Positions 52,190-64,000 of a stretch of DNA of 64,000 bases are shown in pieces. Positions within the stretch are counted from its first letter, which is position 1. Every line of letters starts with the position of its first letter. The position numbers were made by a program, and so were the translations under genes. The stretch is from Bromus sterilis (taxonomy: Eukaryota > Streptophyta > Magnoliopsida > Poales > Poaceae): contig OX465596.1 of assembly GCA_950022295.1 (NCBI GenBank), forward strand, positions 130,366,501-130,430,500, read 5' to 3'. The notes beneath the pieces are model-generated. The model was not told the origin of the DNA. It ran no database searches and saw only the letters and a list, made by a program, of their open reading frames with translations.

Positions 52190-55100
52190 TGTCAGAACCC
52201 CAACTAGGGTAAGTGCTAGGGTTTGTTTGTGCACTTTGCATCATGCAAAAATTCAAATGAAATTCAAAAATGGGGAAGCAGAAAGCCCAGAGAAATTAAT
52301 TCAAATGGCCAGATAAAAATCTTTTTCCAAAAATCATTTGAATATTTGGAAAAGTCCTATAAATGATGGTGATCATTTTAAAAGTGGTTTGGGTTCATTC
52401 CCATGCCCATGGAATATTCAAAAATTCAAAAGGTGCCCTGGAAATTAAATTTGACCCCTATTTGAATTGAAATTCAAATGTTTTGAATTTCAAAAATGCT
52501 CAAATTATACAAGTGACTTGCTACTGGTCACCTAGGAATTATAAGAATGTTTGGGCATTTTACTAAAATGCCTAACTAATTATTTCTAGGCAAAACAAAA
52601 TAGCAGAAAATAGAAAACAGAAAGCAAAAAGAAGGAAAAAGGAAAAATAATCCCAGCCCACCCCCTTAGGCCTCGGGCCCAACTCACCTGGCCGGCTTAG
52701 CCCACCTCTCCTCCCCTTGTCGTCTTCCCCGCCCGGAGCCAGAGCAGGCAGCTCGCCGCCGTGGCGAGCATGCCCGCGGCTGCCGAGCCTTTGAGGCCTC
52801 CCCTTCCCTATCCTCTCGCCCCGGAGACACGCAGCAGCCGCCTCATCCTTTCCCTCTCTCTCCCGATCGTTCCCCCCTCCAAATCTCGCCGTTCCCCTGA
52901 GAACCGAAGCTCACCGCCGGCCATCCCCTACGAGAAGACGCGGCCACCGAGCTCCTCCGCCCTCGCCATGATGTCCAGGATGAAGCCCGGCATCGACTTC
53001 GACTAGACACACCCTCAATCGCAGCCCGGAGGCCACGAGCACGACTCCAGCCTCAAGAACTCGCCGCCGGCCGCCGGGGACGCCATCTTCAAATTCTTCG
53101 CTTGTGCTGCTCCAACGGCTCCCCGAGCTCTTCCTCGTGATCAGGGTGAGCTAGAGCCTCGTTCCCCTCCCTCCTTGTTTTTTTCTGTGGCCGGATTCAA
53201 GTTTCCGGCGAGGTCAGCAGCCGGCCGCCGCACCTCATCGTCGCTGGCGTCGAAGTAGCCCTCCCTGTGAACCCCCGATGGATCCTTTCGATGCGGCAGA
53301 GCAAGGGCTCCCTCCTGGAGCTTTTCGCACATCAAATGGAGGGCAGGAGCCTCTTCCCCGTGCAGCACCGCCGCACTGGTTTCCACCGGCGGCTAACTGC
53401 CGGCGAGGCAGGGTTAATTAACCCCTAATCCACCTCTAACCCACCCCCACAGAGACAGACAGGTGGCCCTCTGGCCCCCTAAACCCCTCTGTTAATTAAA
53501 CAGAGAGGGGTTACCCCCCTGTGACACAGACAGTGGTGGCCCACAGGTCAGCCCCCCCCCCCTGACGTCACCCCTGCATCACAGTGATGCAGTAAAATAA
53601 ATTGAATTAAAAGAATTCCAGAAAAATCTAGAAATTGAATTAAACTTTGGAAATTCATAGAAAATTCATACTAACTCCAAATTAAACATATAATATATGA
53701 AAAATTATCATAAAAATGCAAGGATTAATAATATGCACTTTGTTTCTATGTTTGACCATTTTAAAATGGGTGAACAATAGCAAACATGCATATGGTGTTC
53801 TTTTGAATTCAAATTTGGAGTGAATTTGCAAATGATTTTGCATTCCACTTCTTTTAAATGGAATTGTACCCACATTGCAACCATGCACATCACCATTGCA
53901 ATCTTATTCATGTGATTGTGCATTGTAATTTATTTTGATCCTATGATTGTCATGTTGCTAATAGAAGTGGAACCGGAACCGGAGGCCACCCCCTTCATTG
54001 AAACCCCGATACTGAACCTCGTCAGCAAGGCAAGCAAACCCCATTGATCATGTCTATAAAATCCTATTTCCCTCTCAGTCTCGCTTATGCATGTTTAGGA
54101 GATCACCGAGACACGTTCTTTCGCATAGTTGAACCCATTCCGATGCATGACCTATCATTTTGTCACCGTATTAAGCAAACCACAATCCTAGCAGATTTAG
54201 GAGTTGAATGATGAGCATGTGGCCCCTGCAACTGTTACTGCTTATTGCTGCTTAGTGATACAATGAGGATGTTATGATTGTGAGTCGAGATGGACCGAAC
54301 ACAGTGTTGTTGATGATAAACGTGTTGGTGAATCCACCCTAAACAAAGGTGAACGATGAGAGGCTGTGTAGGAGTACACAGTGGGTTGTCTCGTTGAACA
54401 CTGCCCTAGGCCCCGAGTTCCTGTTATGTGATCCAAGACAAAGAGTATGACCACATGTAGGGTTTTATGGGAGCCCCGTTTGGCCTCTTTACGTACCGGA
54501 TCCGGTCCAGGAGTCACACTAGATTCGGGCTTTCCATTTGATTTATGCATAGATATGTGGGTGGATCTGTGAGGCAGTGAAACCATCTGTCAAAGATGGT
54601 TTCTCGGTCCCTTGCATTATCTGAGTCCGTTTCGTGGAACCGGCCGGACTCTCGAGAAGTGACAAACTCAGGTAGTCGACTCCTGGATTATAGAAGGTGA
54701 TGTGAGGGTAGTGCCTTGGTTTCATCCACGTCCGACACCCGCTTGAAGGGTGACAAGAACGAGGCGATAAGTGATGACACGCGTGTGAAGATGTACACCC
54801 CTGCAGGGTTAATGAACTATTCGAATAGCCGTGTCCGTGGTTATGGACTACATGGAAACCTTTACTTGATCATAGACAACTTGAATGGATACTTATAAAA
54901 CTCGCAAGTTAAGCGTGAGTGTTATGGTGGGCTTCCTCGTGGGGAAGTCGAGGAAGTATCCATAGTGGTGTATTTGTTGGAGACTTGGTAGTGGACTCGT
55001 GTACGCTTCTTACCTCAATTCTGGTACCCGTAGTACATGACTAGCCAAGTCAAAGCTGGCACTTCTGCATGTTGAACCCCACCTCCTTTACCTTGAAACT

Positions 55101-55949
55101 TGAGCATGAGTAGTATAGATCTGATGTAAGTCTTGCTGAGTACGGCTTTGTACTCACGTTTGCTTATTCTATGTTTTAGATGAGAACCGGACCCCGATGG
55201 AGTCACCTTCGTGAAGCTCGACGTTGACTAAGCTAGTATAGTTCCAAACAGAAGTCTGGTCCCTCGTGGAAGGGCATGTATGTTTACAAGGCTTCTCTAA
55301 GCCATTTGTTAAACTTGTCTGTACTCAGACCTAATTTGCTTCCGTTGTATGATGTAATGTTGATCACAAACATGTGATCTTTGTATACTCTATGTGTAAG
55401 TCAATAAAGAAGTACTTTGTAGAGTTATGTGATGATACCTGCTGTTCATACTAGGCATGTGTGTTGCGTGTATGTTTATATCATGCATGTCTTAGTATGG
55501 GTTTTCGAGACCTTAGTTGTGATCTGGCTGGCGGTCTTTTATACACCAAGTGGCCCTTTGATGTGTGCAGCTTGCGGCATCGCGATGCGATTGTTCGACA
55601 CTCCGTCACGTGCACACTTTGTGGTATGATCGAGCCCGCCCTAGACCCCGACTAAGTGATCGGGCTGGAGTAAGTCTATGTAAGAGTTAGGATCCAATCG
55701 ATAAGATGGTTGAGGCGACTTGTCTAAGAGTATGGGATTCACCACCCATAAGCATTTAGACTTGTGAGCGGACGTTGAGGACCCATCTCAGTTGATCATC
55801 CGGCCTGGATGGGATGCCCCTCGCGTTTGATGCTTTCCGAGAGAGTTATGTGCTTGGCCTTGTCTGCTTAGACAAGTGGGTACGGCTCTCGGCTCTCCAT
55901 GTGATTGTATCATGACTGGAATTAAATACGCTAACCCCGGTTCCCGACA
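52190..55949 (+). repeat. T2 5' LTR, complete, 3760 bp
   Basis: TGTCAGAACCCC start, ...GGTTCCCGACA end, followed by the primer site. Parts correspond to T1's 3' LTR: AT-rich start, GC-rich block (about 52640-53420) with TCAGGGTGAG at 53142, AT-rich middle, the CAGCAAGGCAAGC segment (about 54020), conserved CTGCAGGGTT block (54797-54848), hairpin (55137-55156) and AATAAA (55403-55408). actat (52185-52189) would be the target duplication inside Z. Confidence 0.93.
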
Positions 55950-55953
55950 GACT

Positions 55954-55967
55954 TGGTATCAGAGCAG
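55954..55967 (+). other. T2 primer binding site, initiator tRNA-Met type
   Basis: TGGTATCAGAGCAG, four bases after the LTR end, identical to that of T1. Confidence 0.93.
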
Positions 55968-56419
55968 GACTGTCTGTAGGATTATTCAACCCTTGGTAGA
56001 AGTCGAGTCTAGCACTCTATAGTTATATAGTTACTCTGGGTATAAGGGAACAACGTAAGGCTTCTTTTTCTCCTTACCCTCATCGATCTGAGTTCTGGGT
56101 CACCCTTATCTTTTCTACGGGATGATAGGACTAGGCTCATCTATGTCTTACTAGAACATCTCGTTGAGTGCCTCCTTGTAGCCGTAGGACAGTTGTGGTC
56201 GTCCAGAGTCTCCGTGTTTTGAGTTCCTTGAGGAAGTTCTGTCCAATCTCCTCGAGGTTGTCTTGTTTTCCATCCCGGTGTAGCCGTTATGCTGCCCGAT
56301 TTATCCCGTGTTTCTTGAATCTTTGCCTTTTCATTACAATCTTTCCGCCTTCATCATGTCCTTCTTCTCTTTGATCCCATCATACAACCTGTTCTGATTG
56401 TTGATCTTTATCACACAGG
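55968..56419 (+). other. T2 leader
   Basis: Untranslated leader collinear with T1 27932-28280; no gene. Confidence 0.75.
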
Positions 56420-57294
56420 ATGTCAGGTGGAACTCGTAGTGCTGTTCTTCGGAATCGAGACCGTGATCGGAATCAAAATGATGATGCACCTCCACCACCG
56501 CCTTTTGCGGCGAAAATCATGATGGAAGCTGAGAAGAATCAACGTGATCAAACACGCCTTCTGGAGCTCATCGAGCAGAATACCTCACGTCATTGCAATG
56601 TGGTTGTGAGCATTCAGGACTTCATCCTCCTCAAGCCACCGGTATTCCGATGTTCTTCTGAGCCCCTTGAAGCTGATGATTGGCTCCGTTCCATCGAGCG
56701 TAAGCTTGATACTGCTCATGTTGCTCCCGATGATCGAGTTATATTCGCGGCATACTTTCTGGAAGGTGTTGCTGCTGAATAATGGGAGAACTATGTTGCG
56801 ATGCAGCCCGATGGTCACCTAGTGACTTGGCAAGAGTTCTGTGTTGCCTTTCGAGGATACCACCTTCTAGATGAGTTAATGGAGCGCAAGAAGGAAGAGT
56901 TCTGCAATCTGACTCAAGGAGAGATGTCCATTCATGAGTATGTGAGAGAATTCAACCGTCTTGCTCGTTATGCCCAAGATGAGATCACCACCGATGCCAG
57001 AAAACAGGCAAGGTTCCGCAAGGGACTTAGCCCTATCCTTCGCCATGATCTCAACCTCATCGAATTTCCACCTTTGAGGATTTAGTCAACAGATCCTTCA
57101 GAGCTGAGCATGGCAATGAACTGTTCGACGAGTCCCGCAAGCATGCTCTTGAGCATGCCCCTTCTTCTAGTTCAGCCCCTCAGAAACGCCGAATTTGGAT
57201 TCCAACTCGTGCCATACCTCAAAACTTTCTTCAGAGGCCACCATCCAATATATGCCATCCACCTCAACACATTGTTCCTCCCCGGAATGATGAT
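56420..57294 (+). pseudogene. T2 gag (capsid) with a stop and a frameshift
   Basis: ATG at 56420 (MSGGTRSAVL). Gag core: IQDFILLKPPVFRCSSEPLE region, DDWLRSIERKLD, FAAYFLEGVA, then after a stop at 56780-56782 continuing in the same phase: WQEFCVAFRGYHL, MSIHEYVREFNRLARYA, RKGLSPILRHDL. Near 57070 a one-base change in length shifts the frame, after which the phase of the downstream pol frame takes over (FEDLVNRSFRAEHGN). One stop and one frameshift therefore separate gag from pol. Confidence 0.9.
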
Positions 57295-59666
57295 GTGCAA
57301 CCAAGTAACCCCACCCCCAGCAATTCAGGAAGGGTGTGTTTCACGTGTGGTCTGACAGGCCATTACTTCCGACAATGCCCTACAGTGTTGGTGGCACCAC
57401 GTCGACCTAGTCACAAGCCTCCAAAGAAATCAACCACCAAATCCATCCCAGCAAAGCTTTCAGCGACAAGTAGTGATTGTGTGAACCAAATATCAGTTGA
57501 GGAAACCACTGCTGCTTCCGATGTCATCCTTGGTACACTCCCAGTCAATCATGTCCCCGCCTCCGTTCTTTTCGATCCAGGAGCATCTCATTCATTCATG
57601 TCGGAGAGTTATGCACTTCGTCATGAATTTCCTTTTGAAGAAATGTTTTCTCCAATGATCATCAAAACTCCTGGTTCAAAGTGGCAAACTAATAGAGTAA
57701 GCCATGGCAATAAAATTGCAATTGAGGGTTTAGTATTACTTGCTTCTCTTATAGCCCTCAAGTCTTCGGACATTGATGTCATCCTAGGAATGGATTGGTT
57801 ATCAAGGCAGAATGCTTTCCTTGATTGTAAAGCCAAATCAGTTAAACTCACCCATCCTTCAGGCCAGACCATTGACTACACATCACCCAGCTCTAGAACC
57901 CAGATGCATACTTTGAATGCGCTTCCCCTTCCTGACCTTGAAGATATTCCGGTGGTTCGTGACTTCCCGGATGTCTTTCCTGAAGAGTTGCCGGGAATGC
58001 CTCCCGACAGGTGTGTAGAATTTATAGTGGATCTTATACCAGGCACAGCCCCAATTTCCAGATGCCCATATAGAATGGCCCCACATGAGTTAGCTGAGCT
58101 AAAAACCCAACTTGATGCTTCGTTGGCAAAAGGCTTCATCCACCCTAGCTCATCGCCATGGGGTTGCCCCGTTTTGTTCATAACGAAGAAAGATGGAACA
58201 GAAAGGATGTGCGTAGACTATCGCCCGCTAAATCTAGCGACGATAAAGAACAAGTACCCACTGCCCAGGATCAATGATCTTTATGATCAACTTGCAGGAT
58301 CCTCTGTCTTTTCCAAGATGGATTTGAGATTAGGCTATCATCAAATCAAAATCCGAAAGAAGGACATTCCAAAAACGGCTTTCACTACTCGTTATGGTCT
58401 TTACGAGTATACCGTCATGTCCTTCGGTTTAACCAATGCCCCCGCCACATTCTCGCGCTTGATGAATTCGATCTTCATGGAGTACCTAGATAAATTTGTT
58501 GTCGTTTATCTTGATGACATTATCATCTACTCGAAGAACGAAGAAGAGCACGCAGAACATCTTAGGTTGGTATTGATGAAACTTAGAGAGCACCGCCTTT
58601 ATGCCAAGTTCTCCAAGTGTGAATTTTGGCTACCAGAAGTGACCTACTTAGGCCACGTGATTTCTGAAATAGGTGTTGCAGTCAATCCCGAGAGAGTTCA
58701 GGACGTCCTTGACTGGACTCCACCTGAATCGGTTAAGCAAGTTAGGAGTTTTCTCGGCCTAGCAAGCTATTGTCGCCGCTTCGTTGAGAACTTCTCCAAA
58801 GTTGCAAAGCCTCTTACTGAACTCCTCAAGAAATATAAGAAATTCCAATGGACTCCCAAGTGCGAGGAAAGCTTTCATGAGCTAAAAAGAAGATTGACTT
58901 CTGCACCCGTACTTGCACCTCCAGACACCAAAAGGGATTTCGAGATCTATTGTGATGCTTCACGACAAGGGTTAGGATGCATACTTATGCAAGATAGACA
59001 TGTGGTAGCTTATGCTTCACGGAAGTTGCATCCACATGAAGAAAACTATCCTACCCATGATCTTGAACTCGCTGCCGTAGTTCATGCCCTGAAGACTTGG
59101 CGAGATTACCTCCTTGGTAATCGTTGTGAGATCTATTCTGATCACCAAAGCCTCAAATACATATTCACCCAGCCAGATCTTAATCTCAGGAAAAGACGCT
59201 GGATTGAGTTGATAAAAGATTATGACTTAGGAATTTCTTACACCCCAGGCAAGGCCAATGTCATGGCTGATGCACTAAGTCGTAAGTCGTATTGTAACAA
59301 CCTCATGTTACAACAGTATCAACCACTTCTTCATGAGGAATTTTGCAAGCTCAATCTTGAGATAGTTCCTCGTGGATCTCTTTTCAATTTGGTGGCGAAA
59401 CCAACCCTTGAGGATCAAATCATAGCCGCCCAGAAACAAGATAGTAGTATTCAAGAGATCAAGCAGAACATTGTTAGCGAAGTTGCTAAATGTTTCTCTG
59501 CAAATGATCAAGGAACGATATTCTTTGAAAATCGTTTAGTAGTTCCTGAGAATGAAGACCTAAAGCAGCTGATCCTTAGGGAAGCTAATGACACTCCCCT
59601 CTCCATTCATCCCGGTAGCACAAAAATGTACCGAGATCTACGCCAGAGATTTTGGTGGACCCGGAT
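57295..59666 (+). pseudogene. T2 zinc knuckle, protease, reverse transcriptase, RNase H and integrase start (cut by LTR Y)
   Basis: Open for about 790 codons. Order: CCHC knuckle CFTCGLTGHYFRQC, retropepsin-like protease (LFDPGASHSF, with Pro in place of the usual Ser/Thr of the DSG/DTG triad, and VILGMDWL), reverse transcriptase (MDLRLGYHQIKI, VYLDDIIIYS), RNase H (YCDASRQGLGCILMQD, IYSDHQSLKY), linker, and integrase N-terminus (HPGSTKMYRDLRQRFWW). The frame is broken exactly at 59666/59667 by LTR Y; the rest of integrase and the chromodomain must lie past the window. The intact stretch shows this is younger or less decayed than T1. Confidence 0.93.
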
Positions 59667-62600
59667 TGTAATACCCTCAGATCTTGTAACAGTAATCACG
59701 GTTACTGTTGATCATTACTGTTCCAAATTTTTCTTTAATCAAACTTGAGTCAATTCAAATTTTCAAATTCCTTGTGCTGTTATTGAAACCAAGGTGATCA
59801 TGGACCTTGAACATCTTGGGTCAACTAAAGTCCAAGCCCAAATAAAATGCGATTGAATTGAAATCAAATTAAATCTTGAAATGCCTTTGGTGTAATATTA
59901 AAACCAAAGTGCAAATAAATTTTCTCCAAAAATTATGAAACTACTTTTAATAATTCACTAATATTCAGTGGATCATGTCCATGTGGTTATGGTTATTTAT
60001 TGGGCCATAAATAATGCAAACAAATAAAAAGTAGCTTAAAAGTCCAAATTAAATAATTATTATTTAAATAAAAGGTTAAACAATTTTATTTAAAGCTCAA
60101 ACTTTTTGTAGCAACTGTATATTACCTAGCACTAATATTGAGGCAACTTTCAAGTTTTACAAAAATGCCTAAGCATTTAATTTAAAACCTAAAAGGAAAA
60201 TACAAAAAAAAAGAAAAGAAAAAAATGCTAAACAACTATCTAGCGTCTGGGGGGGCAATACCCCCCTCCCCTCCCCGCTTGGGCCCCGGCCCACCTCCTC
60301 CCGGTCCAACTGGCCCGCCCTGGCCATCATCCCCAACCTCCGTACACAGCGAGGCACCGTGGCTCGCATCCGAGCCGGCCATGGAAGAGGCCATCGCCGT
60401 GGCGGCCATCGGGCGTCTCCGGCGAGGGGATAAGGCCGACCCCGACCCCTTGGCCCCTGGAAACCCTAGCCACGTCGCCTCCCCCTCGTGCATCCCTGCC
60501 TCTGGCTGTGTGCGCCGGGCACAGCCGCCGCCACCACCGGAGCACCGGCGTGACCAGCGGCCACCGTGGCCTGCCCCGACTTGTCCCGCCGCCACGCCGC
60601 ACTCTGCTTCGCCTCCACGGGCTCGGGATTGAACTGGGAGGCCCTACCCCGCCGGAATTTCCCTCCGTTCTCCTGCCACGGCTGCCGGCGAATGCAGCTC
60701 AAATTCGACGCCCTCGGCCCCTTCCTCGAGCCCACTGCCCCCTCTTCTTGCTCCTGGTGAGCCTTCACCTTAATTCCCCCCTCTCCCTCGCACTATCCGT
60801 CGCCGTAGCCCTCCCGCCACACTCGAACGCCGCCCGGGCCGCCATGAATGGAGCTTGAACTCCCCGGCGCTGCATGTTGCGTACTTACCCTCACCTGCAC
60901 GCCCGGGCTACGCCTTGCCTCGTGTTTGGCCGCACCCTGTCCCCGTGGTCGCGCCCGTGCGTGCCGCTGCCACTTCGGCCGCCGCATCCCGTGGATGCTC
61001 CCCGTCGGCCGCCATGAGCACCGCTGGCCACGCCAAGGCTCCCCGTGCGCGCGCCTCGTGCGCCTCCCCGGTAGCCTTCACGCGCGTGGCCACGTCCTCC
61101 CTCCCGCGCCTCCCCACGGCCCTCCTGGAAACGGCCACAGCCGGCCTCACCGTGGCCTCGCCGGCGGGCACGGTAGAGATGACCATGGGACCACTGTCAC
61201 GGGCCACCCCCTGTAAAAAGGGGGGATTAAGATAAACCCCCCCTTTTTGCTAATAACCCCCCTCTTGTGAATGACATGTGGGACCTAGCCTGTTACGTTA
61301 ATAAAAGGTTTATGTTAAATTATATTAACCCTAAGACAATGACATGTGGAGCCCACTCCCTGATAATTAAATGTTAGATTAAAATAAATCTTGTTAGCCT
61401 CCAAGTCTATGACAGTGGGGCCCCACTAGTCAGTTGACCAGTCAAACTTATAGATGGGTCCCCTCTGTCAGCTTTGACCCAGTCAAAGATTCATTTTGGA
61501 TAATGTCTGTTTAATTGATTAAATTAAATCCAGAAAATCTATTAAATTGATTTAAACTTCAAAAATCAATATCTTTTAAACCGTAAGTCTGATTCAAAAA
61601 CTTTATACATGAAATTTGATCAGAAAAATATAACGAATATGAATACGCTACCCGTATACCCACCACCCCCTCTAACACAACGAACATCGACATCCCCCCC
61701 TCCGGGCCGTTTGTCCGATAATAGCCCGATACCGTAAAACTCTCCGAATGAATTTATTCTGAACATGAAAGTTGTTCAGAATAGTTCAACTAGTCCGGAT
61801 ACATCACCCATACGTTTGCCGGATGTCCACGACACCTCCGGCATGATCTTTCCCCCTCCGGAAACCCTGACAGGTAATCACCCGGAACTGGCAGTTGATC
61901 CCCGGATGAATTTCCGTTTCGAGCAATGTGTATCGTACAACGTTAGAGCATCGTTAACATTTCATATGTCTTGTCTTGTATTTGTATTTCTATCATTGAT
62001 GTGCATTTATTGTTTCTCCCCCCTCTTTTATTGTCCGGTAGTCTCGACGTCCGCTGCTGATGCGCCTGTGATCGACTACTTCGTCGACGACCGTACCTCT
62101 ACCGTCGAGCTTACAGGAAACCAGAGCCATTTCCTTCCCCAGATATCACCTATCTTTACGTACTTTCTTGCACTAGGCATATGCTTCTGTTGCTACGTTA
62201 TAATCCTACTCAATTGCATAGCCTGTTTTTGTCGCCCCTTGATGTACCTTCTGTTATCCCATGCTGCCTATTATATATATTATATTCAGCAGTGAACCCT
62301 GCGCCTTGTTAGTCAATAGGATTAGATAGCGGGCCGTGATCACTTTGGGATGATTGCGGATACGATCCATTACAACTGCTACAGGTACGGTTCAGAGCAG
62401 ACACCGACTCAGCCCCCTACGTCGGATCTGCCGAGCCACCTCAAGTGTGAGCGATCGGGGAGAAATCCCCGTACTCCACTCGTGGTCGACTCTGTATATC
62501 CATCTTAGGGTTCTGAACCACGGTTGTCCTTACAGGTAAGGAGTCGGGTGACCCAACGGTGCCCGCGCAGGTTATCTTAGCGGAACGACAGGTCAGGTGT

Positions 62601-64000
62601 GTTCCACCGGTGTGCGGCGGGCCTGGTACTATTTGTGGCCGAAGGATTTCCTGTTGTACGAAAGTCGAGCTCTACCAAGAGCAAACGCGAGACAAGGTAA
62701 GGAGACGGTTCACCTTGTTGGTAACCGCACGAGTTGGTGGGACGACAGGGCAGGCACCGATGTTACTGGTGGTCCTGACTGCTGTCGTTGTCCGCGACTC
62801 ATTCAGTAAGGGGCAACGATAACGGTTGTCTCGACAGAAAATTAATAAAATGCTTAACGGGTTCGGCGGATGACTTGAGTAGCCTTTTGGCTTGTACGCA
62901 CTACCTATACGTGGGATTACGCGTTTGGGCGCCTCCGCAATGTAGCCTCGTTCGAAAGCTCTGAAAGACGTCCAGTTCAGCATTGCGGCAGGGACGGATC
63001 GCGCTACGGCGTTGGAATTCACCCTCCTCGCAACGACCCGGAGAGCAAGGGGTGATAGGCCCATGACCCCCTTGCACTTAGGGCTGTAGACCGGCGGGGA
63101 CCTCTCTGATGAGTCGTAGGATGGACTGCATTGTGTCGGATAGCCTCGGTGGGGTGCTCCCTAACCAGGTGTACGCCACCCTGGAGATCCGAGCGGGTAG
63201 TGTCACACTAGTGCACCCCTGCAGGGAAGATTAATCTATCGATAGCCGTGTCCACGGTAACAGGACGCTTTATGCTGAAGCCAGATCCTATCACTACAAA
63301 CTATTACTATTAAACTGTTGGTTCCGGGTTTTCTTCCTCGCGGGGATGTCGAGGAGGGGAACTCGGAGGCATTGCTAATTATTACAACTTATTATTATAC
63401 AATGCTGCAGCAACTTCTGCTGCATTGTTACTTTATGCTTTATATAAACTGTTGGCTGATTCTTACCTCATGCTGCAAGACTCGTCGGAAGATGCTAGTC
63501 TTTGATAGGCCTAGCTTCTTATCCTTATTCTGATTTCTACCTTGCAGCCCACTATATATAGCCTCCCCTTTCCATTTGATACATGCATAAATTCTTAGTA
63601 GCGGACGTAAGACTCGCGGGTATGCTAGATACTCACCTTTGCTTTATTTCCCTTTTTCGCTTTGCCTGATCGGCCGCTGCAGACGACGTTGGAGTCCAGG
63701 AGCAGAAGATCCCCGGAGCCCTCTAGGACGTCGAGTTCCCGTTGACCAGGATTATTTCGGTGCATCCCAGGCAGTAGGCCTCGCCTTTTCGATCTGTACC
63801 TCTGATGTTATTTGTGCTAGCCTTCTTAAGGCAAAACTTGACTAACTATGTCTGTACTCAGATATTATGATTGTATGACTTATGTATTCGAGTCCGTGTG
63901 ACCCCACGTCATTGTAATATATTTGGTTTATCCTTTTGTGTTTAGTGTTGTGCTGTGATATTCTCACCGTGGCACCTCGATCTCGATCATGTACCCTGCG
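59667..64000 (+). mobile_element. LTR Y: start of a long LTR, runs past the window end
   Basis: TGTAATACCCTCAG start inside T2 integrase; cggat (59662-59666) would be the target duplication. At least 4334 bases. The layout follows the T/X LTRs: AT-rich start (59667-60230), GC-rich gene-like block (about 60240-61200) with a donor-like CTCCTGGTGAGCC at 60752, AT-rich middle, CTGCAGGG block (63215-63265), hairpin (63618-63634) followed by a T/C-rich tract ending CTGCAG, and TCTGTACTCAGA at 63851-63862. A block of hydrophobic ORF at 61765-62295 shows no gene features. No internal region is reached. Confidence 0.88.
63618..63634 (+). promoter_or_regulatory. Conserved LTR hairpin (family Y copy)
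   Basis: GGGTAT - gctag - ATACTC, positioned after cgtaagactcgc as the T copies follow cgtaagtcttgc. Stem bases differ from T but pairing is kept (one G-T wobble). Confidence 0.5.

Noticed and set aside
61765..62295. 176-codon ORF with hydrophobic stretches in LTR Y as a membrane protein gene
   Set aside because: It lies in the AT/T-rich, intron-like part of the LTR, has uneven composition and no recognisable domain; T-rich DNA gives hydrophobic translations by default.

Overview
The window looks like a transposon nest from a Triticeae grass genome (wheat, Aegilops, barley or rye type). It has no convincing bacterial or viral content and no intact stand-alone host gene. The evidence is a CACTA transposon with CACTAGT ends and accggttctaaagg-type subterminal repeats, Ty3/gypsy chromovirus pol genes with a chromodomain and an initiator-tRNA-Met primer site, non-autonomous Athila-like gypsy elements with a tRNA-Asp primer site, and very long (3.8-4.1 kb) LTRs. 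Family names are my inference from sequence features; no database was searched.

Layout, left to right. 1-2339: reverse-strand start of a long LTR (family T). 2340-4984: gene-like tract on the reverse strand (GC-rich 5' part, exon-like blocks, an (AT)29 run), unrecognised. 4985-5419, 23204-23683 and 43296-44277: pieces of one reverse-strand gypsy element (H) split by later insertions. 5420-23203: a CACTA transposon with a TAC target duplication. It carries an AP2/ERF-like gene (6660-7241), a truncated second copy (9545-9661), five tandem copies of an RNA polymerase II largest-subunit (RPB1) exon fragment, a 338-bp tandem array, and an unknown multi-exon gene. That gene is split by a nested non-autonomous gypsy element (N1, about 11890-21762). 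23684-35300: family T element T1, with an inverted LTR fragment, a 534-bp tandem duplication, a decayed pol and a complete 3' LTR. 35301-43295: a reverse-strand LTR of family X interrupted by a forward 4108-bp solo LTR of the same family with a perfect AAAAG duplication. 44278-50931: three stacked LTR starts of family F followed by a gag-protease-only internal region. 50932-52189: reverse-strand LTR (Z). 52190-59666: element T2 with complete 5' LTR, gag and pol up to the integrase start. 59667-64000: start of another long LTR (Y).

From 44278 rightward every insertion shows only its left half, so the matching right halves should lie beyond the window. The retroelements are mostly dead: T1 and T2 pol/gag carry stops and frameshifts, N1 and F lack reverse transcriptase and integrase. 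The parts that still look intact are the AP2-like frame inside the CACTA element, the N1 404-codon ORF, and the T2 pol frame up to the insertion.

The observations most worth following are: (i) the CACTA element as a carrier and amplifier of host gene pieces (RPB1 exon array plus AP2-like gene); (ii) two short motifs conserved in position and base pairing across otherwise diverged giant LTR families (T, X, Y, in part Z); (iii) large inverted repeats made by opposite-strand LTR copies, which could fold into long hairpin RNA.
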